From Bedellia somnulentella (Eukaryota > Arthropoda > Insecta > Lepidoptera > Bedelliidae), in assembly GCA_963576735.1 (NCBI GenBank), contig OY755187.1:9114001-9178000 (forward strand): a DNA stretch of 64,000 bases, in the 5' to 3' direction. The notes beneath the pieces were generated by a model. It made no database searches and was not told where the DNA came from. It was given only the letters and a program-made list of their open reading frames with translations. This document shows positions 56,231 to 64,000 of this stretch, one piece after another; position 1 is the stretch's first letter, and each line of letters opens with the position of its first letter. Position numbers and translations under genes: made by a program.

Positions 56231-56885
56231 TCAATACATAGTATAAAACAAAGTCGCTTTCGCTGTATGTCCGTATGTATGCTTAGATCTTTAAAACTAC
56301 GCGACGGATTTTGATGCGGTTTTTTTTAATAGATAGAGTGATTCTTAAGGAAGGTTTGTATGTATAATAAATGCATAATATAGTAGAGAAACACTGATAA
56401 ATTTAAAGGTTTCTAATGTGATGTCGTAAATAAGCACGTTTTTTTGCGCTTATATTGCAAACGCTGGCTGAACCCTACGAGATAGACCAAAATAATGTAC
56501 TACAGTATTGTTCACACTAAAAAGTTCAACAAAAAAGTCAGCGATTGTATATGTCTATCTCTTAGGGATAACCCAGCATAACCATTTTTATTCTTTACTA
56601 ATAAATGGTTATTTACGAAGTGATTTTAAACAATACAGCATTAATCCTTATCCAATGAAGTACCTTAAATAAATTGTGCATTTATTATAGATCAATATGC
56701 TTTTTACAGCATGTAATTTAAGTGAATATTACCGAAGATATTACAAATTTAAAATGCAGGGTCGTAGTTGTTTGCGCCGGGCGGCGCGTGCCTATAAATA
56801 GTCTAAGCAAAACATGTTTGTATTGACATTCTGTAGTAGGTATATTTTGCATTGCACCCGTGCGAAGCCGGGGCGGGTCGCTAGT
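56231..56885 (+). mobile_element. Non-autonomous Helitron, about 655 bp
   Basis: Start TCAATACATAGTATAAAACA then AAGTCGCTTTCGCTGTATGT; end CCGTGCGAAGCCGGGGCGGG then TCGCTAGT. These are known lepidopteran Helitron termini. No Rep/helicase. Confidence 0.85.
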
Positions 56886-57635
56886 AAAGTATAAACCACA
56901 AAAATTCCTAGACGTTATGCACTCTGTGCGGTGCGTTTTATTGTTTTGATTTATTTATCAATTTGACAGGTGATAAAAATTTATATGGCGAAGCCATCTG
57001 TTAAATCAGCCTGCTTATTAAAGATGGTAGTATTTTGTATACACTTTGAATTAAGCAACTATGCTGTTCGTTAAAAGAACAAAACTAATCATCCAACGAG
57101 CCTTGATGAGAGAGTTGATTAGACTAATGCGAGTCCTATCAAATGCCAGGTGATATTTATAAAATTTGTTTCCTCTTTCACCCTTTTGATTCCTTGACAA
57201 TGAAATGAATGAGACAAAACTCGCTATTGCAATTTCAAGTACACACTACAAAATTTAAAGCTTAACTTAATTTTAAAAAGAGCGTAAAATTGTTTCTTTG
57301 TTTTGTATTTGCGAACAAATAAACATTATAAATTTCCATAAATAAAGAGAATGACTAAGATTTTTCTATCAAGATTTAATTATTACAATAAGTGCAGTCA
57401 TTTAAGAATGACGAAAACAAATCTAAATAGTGCTTCACAAAGAAATGATGGCTGTTTACTAAAATTCCGCACCTTCATTATCTATTTACAATTCAGAAAT
57501 GGTCGAGTGAATTTAAACAAAGTATGGAGAGTATAAAGTAACGATTTTCCCTGACGATAGTTATATAAAATCCCATTTTATCATAAGAAGGTTACAACTG
57601 GTACTTTTTATAGGCAAGAGTCTATATTATAACAT
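56886..57635. other. Non-coding stretch after the Helitron
   Basis: AT-rich; short frames only. Nothing recognised. Confidence 0.5.
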
Positions 57636-57639
57636 AAAC

Positions 57640-57870
57640 ATAACATAACATATACTCACGGCTATAAATCCGTAGAAGAATTAGAAATTCCTCAGCCACT
57701 TTTGGAAAATTGAGTGGGGAAAAGATGGTAAAGTAAAGGTTGTTGGTGATGGGTTTTCCAACCGCATCGCCCAATAATCCTTTATAAGCCCCAATACCGT
57801 TAGTTGTCTTTTCTCGTAAACCTATCGGTAGAAACGGGGTAGGGCTATTCTAAGCCGACACTACACGGCG
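57640..57870 (-). repeat. (TATG)n-tailed SINE, minus strand
   Basis: ACATATACTCACGGCTATAA, AACCGCATCGCCCAATAATC and CCGACACTACACGG. Confidence 0.75.
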
Positions 57871-58435
57871 AAATATAATGCTTTCTGGCCTTAAAACTTC
57901 ATCGTTAATAATTTAACCTAAAACTCATTTTCACAAGGTTATTATAACTTTAACATCGGTAGTTTTTAAGAGCTATAAGTCGTTAGACTTTCCAGTGCTG
58001 AAATAGTTATGATTGAGTCATTATTTAGTCATCAAGTACCCCAGGTAATAAACCTGTAGCTCATGGTTGTGCCTCAAACATGACTTTGATAAAAGCTATG
58101 TTATAGACGATGCACTGACATTTGGATTAACTGTCTGATAACAATTTAGTGTTTGGTGGGACTTTAGGGCTAAAAAAATAAATAATAGTGTAGGAAAATG
58201 CTTGAATGAAAAAAATGAAATGAAATGAAAAAAATTGAACAAATATGTGAACCTATCCTAGCTGGATTATAAATAATTGCAAGCAATGATGATATCATCA
58301 TTCATTATAACTTTGAAACGGGAAAACATGAGGAACATTAATTATTTAGGAACCATAAAATATGTAAATATTATACTTAGTACAAAATCTACTATAAAAC
58401 TAAATGTTGTTGGATGAAACTAAAAGTGGAATTTG
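57871..58435. other. Non-coding stretch between SINEs
   Basis: Nothing recognised apart from a GAAATGAAATGAAA run near 58215. Confidence 0.5.
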
Positions 58436-58648
58436 TTGTGTAGTGTCGGTTAGAAAACCACTACCCTATTTCTTTTGGTGGGTGTACGTAAGAGGCAACT
58501 AACGGCATTGGGACTTTTAAGGGATTTTTGGACGATGCAGTTGGAGACCCATCACCAATAACCTTCATTTTACTTATTTCTAAATCCTCAGCTCTGGCTA
58601 CCCCTTCTAGGGATTTATAGCCGTGAGTATATGTATGTATGTATGTAC
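58436..58648 (+). repeat. (TATG)n-tailed SINE
   Basis: TGTAGTGTCGGTTAGAAAAC, GATTTTTGGACGATGCAGTT and TAGCCGTGAGTATATGTATG; lacks about 30 bp around the CCCCACTCAACTTTC block. From 58649 to 59169 I see nothing. Confidence 0.75.
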
Positions 58649-59169
58649 ACTAAAGGTTTGTTAATAAGAAAACTAAAATAGATCAGAAATATTATTGGTA
58701 GAGCTAATAATAAGTCTGAAAATACTCATAGAAACTGCAAGTGAATAGTCTCGCAGAAAAGATAGTACGTATAAAACCATTCAATTAAATCGGATAGGAT
58801 TTGTGTTCTAGTGCCGATGAATCAGAACTTACTTAAAAGTTAATCAGTGCATACTGACCAATTCACTGCATAGGGCTTCATTATATGTTTTTATTTTTAA
58901 TAATACTCTTTGGTAATAACTGTTTAGCATTATGTTAATTTGATATGCATTTTTTTATAAAAGTGATACTGATTACAAAACCATTTCGAGATATTAGATT
59001 TATAAAGAATATTTTCTTGAAATTAAATCAAATAAAGCTTTAATGACCTTTATTTTATGAAAAAACTGTAACAATGTTTGACCTTCAATGTTATTTCAAA
59101 GACATTCGTTATTGCAGTTTATAAGAAAAATATAAAAAATCATAGGTTTATTTAATATAATATCTTAAT

Positions 59170-59860
59170 AATACATACATACATACATATACTCACGCCA
59201 TTAGTTCCCATTGGGGTAGGCAGAGACTATTGATTGCCACTACCACCATCTCAACATTCCTTTTTCTATCTTTCTTACAATATCATCTTTAACACCACAC
59301 TTTTCACGAATAACACTATTCTCACTCGGTCACATAATCTAACATTACAAATTTTTCTGAGGGACCTCATTTCTACTGCATTCACTCTGCTCTCATGCTT
59401 CTTCTGCCACACCCAACATTCGCTTCCATACATAAGCGTAGTAACAAGAACAGCATCATGCACAGCCATTCGGGCCTTTTCAGACACCTATTGACAGGTC
59501 ATTAGGCTATTCATTGCTGCATTTACCGCATTACCCTTTTTCACTCTTCTTTCAATATCTTCATCTCATTTTCCATCCCTTGTAAACAAACTTCCCAGAT
59601 ATACAAACTCCTTCACCTGTTCCACATCCTTACCATCAATCGCAATCACGCATTCTGTCACATCTTCCTGTCTCTCAAAAACCATCGTTTTGGTCTTTTC
59701 CACATTCACCCTCATTCCCTTTCTTACAAAAGACTCATATGCAATATTCATATCTCTTGCAACTCTTCTGCCGACGATGCAAGTAGCACTTGATCGTCAG
59801 CATATAAGAGGCATTTAATGATGAATCCACTCATTCTTAGTCCATAATCAATAATATCGT
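59170..59860 (-). pseudogene. RTE-like LINE C-terminal fragment, intergenic
   Basis: Minus strand: MRVNVEKTKTMVFERQEDVT and VEQVKEFVYLGSLFTRDGK (59566-59751), then SEKARMAVHDAVLV and MYGSECWVWQKKHESRVN (59275-59487). Ends TGCCTACCCCAATGGGAACT then a TATG tail. A deletion removes the segment between the IEKGMLRWFGH-type block and the tail. Close relative of 55082-55790. Confidence 0.82.
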
Positions 59861-59989
59861 AATAATATCATTTGATATCACTAATTCGTGAAACGTTTCA
59901 CGTTGATTTTGTGGATCGATGACATTCTTTTAAAAATCAAAAATTTACAATTACTCATTTTAAATGAAAATTATTTAATTATTTTTTTA

Positions 59990-60372
59990 AGCGACATGAT
60001 AGTCCAGTGGGTAAGAACACCCGCCCGAAAAACAGAAGGGCGTGAGTTCCAATCCTGGGACGGGCCTACACCAATTTGTCTTTTCTAAAGTCATATGTGT
60101 GGTTAATTTATCATGGTTGCTAACGGTGAGGGAAAACATCGTGAGGAAACCCACATGGCTGAGTTGTGCTTAGTCATGTGACAGTGTATTCGTACAAAAC
60201 GGCGATAGGCCTGCCCCCTATCACGTGAGTACACTGTCTAAGCAAAACGTGGGTACCTTCTCTGGAAACTAGATGGCGCTTGCCACGTGAGTTCAGGAGT
60301 ATTGGTACCTCTGCCAACCCCTTCGGGGATAAAAACGGCGTGAACGTTTATGTTATGTTATGTTTATGTTAT
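59990..60372 (+). repeat. tRNA-derived SINE, full length
   Basis: GATAGTCCAGTGGGTAAGAA (A-box region), GTGAGTTCCAATCCTGGGAC (B-box region), and a tail of TTTATGTTATGTTATG-type repeats. Best intact reference copy in the window. Confidence 0.85.
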
Positions 60373-60689
60373 TTTTTTTATTTTCGTGTTTGCTATCGAA
60401 TAAAAATTATTAATAAATACCAAAAAAAAACTTTGCATACCGAATTGATTTTTACTTTTGTGTGTATCCCTGTGCACTTAATAAAGTTTTGTTCTTTCTT
60501 TTTTATATTTTCACATTTAAGAAATGCCCAAATTCACCCTTCAACCCTGTACATGTACTCCTCGGTGTCCTTTATAATATATCGCAGGGTTTGAACGTAG
60601 TTATTAAAAATAAAATAAATTAAAATAAAATAAAAATCATTTATTTGCCAATACATGAGTATAAATGGTGGTGTGTATAAAATAAAGGC

Positions 60690-63424
60690 CTATGCATGTA
60701 CTGCCAGTAAGGCGTGCAAATTATTGCAAATTTTAATAAAATCATCAATTGTATAGAAACAATTGTCCAAAAGATAATTAAAAATATTAATTTTATATTT
60801 ATTGTATATCAGTAATTTTGTCTCATCCTTTACTAGATTATACAGCTTGATCGCCATTTCATAACCGTTTCTCTGACAAATTGATAGACTTTTAATATTT
60901 GGTTTAGTTAATTGTATTTTATGGTTTCCTCTTTGTGGTCTCGATTTTTGCTCAGTTAGTTGAAAAAGTAATCTTTTTTTATACACAAATAATAATATAT
61001 CGTATATGTAGAGAGATGGCAGTGGCAATATATTAAGTTTTTTAAATAAAAGTCGACAAGTTTCAAGAAAGTCGGCTCCACACAAGATTCTAACGCATTT
61101 TTTTGCACTTTAAAAGCTCTTATAGAGTCTACTGAATTCCCCCAAAATATGATCCCATATCGTAAAACAGAGGCAACATAGCCGTGGTAGCAGGCTAGTG
61201 CCGCATTTTGTGATACCACATATCTGATGCGGTATAGAACGTAAATGTACCTATCGATTTTTGTACAAATTCCATCGACGTGTTTTTTCCAACTACAGAA
61301 TCTATATGACGTAAAGCCTAAAATTTTTATTGATTCCGTTTCTTTTATCTCTACCTCATCGTGTTGAATTTTGAGTTTTAAACGATTCCTTTTGTACGTC
61401 CTAAATGGGATTAATTGTGTCTTGGTCAAGTTTATTTGTAATTTATTATTATTTAACCATTTATTTGCTAATGTCCTATTTATTTCGGTCTCGAATTCGT
61501 TAATATTTTTCTTATTTATAAGTATTGTAGCATCATCTGCGTATAGAATGCTTCTGTTTTTGGTAGGTCATTTATATAAAGAAGGAAGAAAAGGGGCCCC
61601 AAAATACTTCCCTGGGGTACACCAGTTTTAACAATTTTGAAATCAGATTGTACACAATTCCTATGATTTCTATTAATGGTTGATATTTCCACGCATTGTT
61701 CTCTATCTTTCAGGTAACTCTCAATTAAATCGTACGCATTTCCGCAAAAACCATATTTTTCTAATTTTTATGAGGTGAAAGCAAGCAATTGTTGTAGAAA
61801 CACCTTTTCGGAAGCCGAACTGACACGGAGATAAAATGGAGTGTTTTGATAAAAAAAACTCGTAAATTTATTTATAACTTTCTCGACTTTTTAAAATAGG
61901 TCTGACTACTGTACATTTGAATCTGTTTGGAAAAGTACCTTCTTCGAGGCATATATTAAAAATATAACTTACTTTTCATAATATTAGTCAGGATTTCATC
62001 GTAACCTGTAGCAGATGTATTTTTAAGTCTTTTTATTATTTTAAAAATATCATTTTCGTCTGTTGGAGTCAGAAAAATTGAATTAGAATTTAAGGAAATG
62101 TGAAATTTACAATTATTATGATTTTCATTTGTCTTTTAAGCTAGGTTAGTATAATAGTCATTAAAGTCGTTTGCCATGTCTTTTGGATTAGAAATTAATA
62201 TATTGTCAAGTTGTATTTTATCCATGTCACGTTTATCTGAATTATGTTCAAAATTTGATTTGACTATGTCCCATGACGTTTTACCTATGTTCTTAGACTT
62301 ACACAGGTGTTTTGCATTGCTTATACGGTAGGATATTCCGATAATTTTTTTCAACGTAATTGCATATTTTTTATATTAGCATTTATTTTGCTTATTGTTC
62401 AAGGGTTCAAAGATGTATTTTTATGCAATTGTCTTTTACGAGTACAACTTTGCTTTATCCATTTGGAGAGCCATTTATTTTTAATCGGTTTTTTAGTAAG
62501 TTTTATTGTATTAAATGGAAAACATAGACCAAAAAACATAGTCACAAGATCATGAAATTCGTTAAAAGATTGATTTAAAGTTTCCTTTTCTAGGACGGTA
62601 TTAAAACTTAGAGATGCCATGCACTGAACGAACTTTTCTATATTTTCCTCTGAGAAATCACTTATCTTTTTAAATATAACGGAATGTTTTCGTATATATG
62701 TTTCTTTTAATGCAATATCGAAAGTAGCGCTTTGTCCAGTTTCGTGATCAGAAAGAGATAAAAAGTGTAAACATGAAACGGCTGATTCTATATTGCTAGC
62801 AATTAAGTCGATACAGGTTTTCCGCCCTAAAAACAGAAGGGCGTGAGTTCCAATCCTGGGACGGGCCTACACCAATTTGTCTTTTCTAAAGTCATATGTG
62901 TGGTTAATTTATCATGGTTGCTAACGGTGAGGGAAAACATCGTGAGGAAACCCACATGACTGAGTTGTACTTAGTCATGTGACAGTGTATTCGTACAAAA
63001 CGGCGATAGGCCTGCCCCCTATCACGTGAGTACACTGTCTAAGCAAAACGTGGGTACCTTCTCTGGAATCTAGATGGCGCTTGCCATGTGAGTTCAGGAG
63101 TATTGGTACCTCTGCCAACCCCTTCGGGGATAAACGGCGTGAACGTTTATGTTATGTTTTCTTTCTAGTTGGGCGGGTAATGCGATTTGATAAATTGTAG
63201 TTTGCTAACAATGAAATTAATTCTTTCGATAAATTATTATTTCTGCGGGTATCTAGGGTTAAGGGCATTAGAATATTTTCGGGATCTGCTTTTTTTGTTA
63301 GACTAAAATTCATGAAACAAACGACACGTGGCCATAAATCAAGCTTTCTACAGTGAAAATTATCACTTAGTCTAAATAGTAATGGGACATGTATTTCTAA
63401 ACATTTCAAAGAGGAAAAAATCAA
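60690..63424 (-). pseudogene. CR1/Daphne-like LINE ORF2, decayed
   Basis: Minus-strand pieces in order: endonuclease end (63152-63424; LISLLANYNLSNRITRPTR), the endonuclease-RT linker (62399-62620, 62136-62354), the RT core with a short-lived frame near 61550-61620 (complement of TCATCTGCGTATAGAATGCT, i.e. YADD-like), then the C-terminal RT region (60956-61429; IKETESIKILGFTSYRFCSW, VASVLRYGIIFWGNS) and 60690-61085 (FLETCRLLFKKLNILPLPSL). Many frameshifts; inactive. Confidence 0.72.
62829..63165 (+). repeat. tRNA-derived SINE inside the LINE
   Basis: Begins at CCTAAAAACAGAAGGGCGTG, lacking the A-box part, and ends GAACGTTTATGTTATGTTTT. Splits the endonuclease region of the host LINE. Confidence 0.8.
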
Positions 63425-63440
63425 TAATCAATAATTGATT

Positions 63441-63612
63441 TGAAAATAGATCACCTTTAATCAAGTACTTTAAAAACTCGATTGACTAGAACATTCCCAG
63501 AGGAGCCCATGCTTAACTTAAACACCTGCGAACTTAACTAAAACTTAACACATGCTATATAAACTTTTCAATAATTCTAATTATATGAGCTAATGAATGA
63601 AATGAATTCTAA
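63441..63612. other. Short non-coding stretch
   Basis: AT-rich; nothing recognised. Confidence 0.4.
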
Positions 63613-63868
63613 TTTATCATGGTTGCTAACGGTGAGGGAAAACATCGTGAGGAAACCCAAATGGCTGAGTTGTACTTAGTCATGTGACAGTGTATTCGTA
63701 CAAAACGGCGATAGGCCTGCCCCCTATCACGTGAGTACTCTGTCTTAGCAAAACGTGGGTACCTTCTCTGGAAACTCGATGGCGCTTGCCATGTGGGTTC
63801 AGGAGTATTGGTACCTCTGCCAACCCCTTCGGGGATAAACGGCGTGAACGTTTATGTTTTGTTATGTA
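63613..63868 (+). repeat. tRNA-derived SINE, 5'-truncated
   Basis: Starts at TTTATCATGGTTGCTAACGG and runs to GAACGTTTATGTTTTGTTATG; lacks the tRNA-like head. Confidence 0.8.
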
Positions 63869-63874
63869 TATAAG

Positions 63875-64000
63875 TCACTACCGCCTATATTATTTGACGG
63901 AACATCAATTCCTTTTAGCCCTACAGTTAAAAACCTAGGGATAATGATAGACAGCACCTTATCTTGGGTGCCACAATTAGAAATGGTTAGCCGAAAGATG
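63875..64000 (+). pseudogene. LINE reverse transcriptase C-terminal fragment, runs off the window
   Basis: Plus-strand frame SLPPILFDGTSIPFSPTVKN then LGIMIDSTLSWVPQLEMVS, the block after the YADD motif of CR1-type RTs. It begins directly after a SINE and continues past the window edge, so its state cannot be judged. Confidence 0.65.

Larger units (their letters stand above)
60600..63440 (-). mobile_element. Degenerate CR1/Daphne-like LINE, minus strand
   Basis: The 3' end is a (TTTTA)n run (60604-60640 on the minus strand). Coding remnants span 60690-63424. A tRNA-SINE (62829-63165) interrupts it. 5' end near 63440. Confidence 0.75.

Noticed and set aside
1..64000. Endogenous virus or LTR retrotransposon
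   Set aside because: No long terminal repeats, protease, integrase or envelope-like frames; every RT seen is of non-LTR type.

Overview
This window reads as nuclear DNA of a moth or butterfly. The bases for that are: AT-rich sequence with GT-AG introns; Helitron termini of the lepidopteran type (TCTATACTAATATTATAAAG start, GGCGGGTCGCTAGT end); several non-LTR retrotransposons (LINEs); and SINEs ending in (TATG)n or (TTTATG)n. There is no bacterial or viral gene content. Only four host genes can be supported. Most of the rest is transposon-derived.

Host genes. A cluster of four paralogous five-exon genes encodes secreted proteins of 234-236 residues: gene A (4603-14557, minus), gene B (34985-39242, minus), gene C (47321-50680, minus) and gene D (52707-56077, plus). 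All have a signal peptide, an AFPGDDQEC start to the mature chain, six shared cysteines, the same intron phases (1,2,1,1) and a TATATAAAT box about 90 bp before the ATG. Spacing of the cysteines and the strand/helix pattern suggest the insect juvenile-hormone-binding-protein (JHBP)/Takeout superfamily of haemolymph ligand carriers. That family call is from memory of the fold, not from a search. A and B encode identical proteins; C is strongly diverged.

Layout. About 2825-29252 (copy 1) and about 33208-46913 (copy 2) are direct duplicates holding genes A and B. From 2825 to about 18388 they differ at roughly 0.2% of sites; beyond that the difference rises abruptly to several percent. Copy 1 alone carries a 5.68-kb LINE in intron 1 of gene A, a MITE (20296-20725), a restriction-like-endonuclease LINE (21021-23484) and a 5.1-kb nested block with Harbinger-type ends (24087-29232). 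Copy 2 alone carries two (TATG)n-tailed SINEs and one GGTTCCGTAC-ended element. Each missing insertion has a clean empty site in the other copy, which fixes the element boundaries. Between the copies (29640-33253) lies a degenerate CR1-like LINE. Its tail runs into a 5'-inverted R4/Dong-type LINE that sits just beyond the polyadenylation signal of both A and B.

Right part. Genes C and D are divergent, 2 kb apart, with LINE and SINE relics between them. After gene D come a Helitron, SINEs, RTE-like LINE fragments, a degenerate LINE (60600-63440) cut by a SINE, and a LINE fragment that runs off the right edge. The left edge cuts a long LINE ORF.
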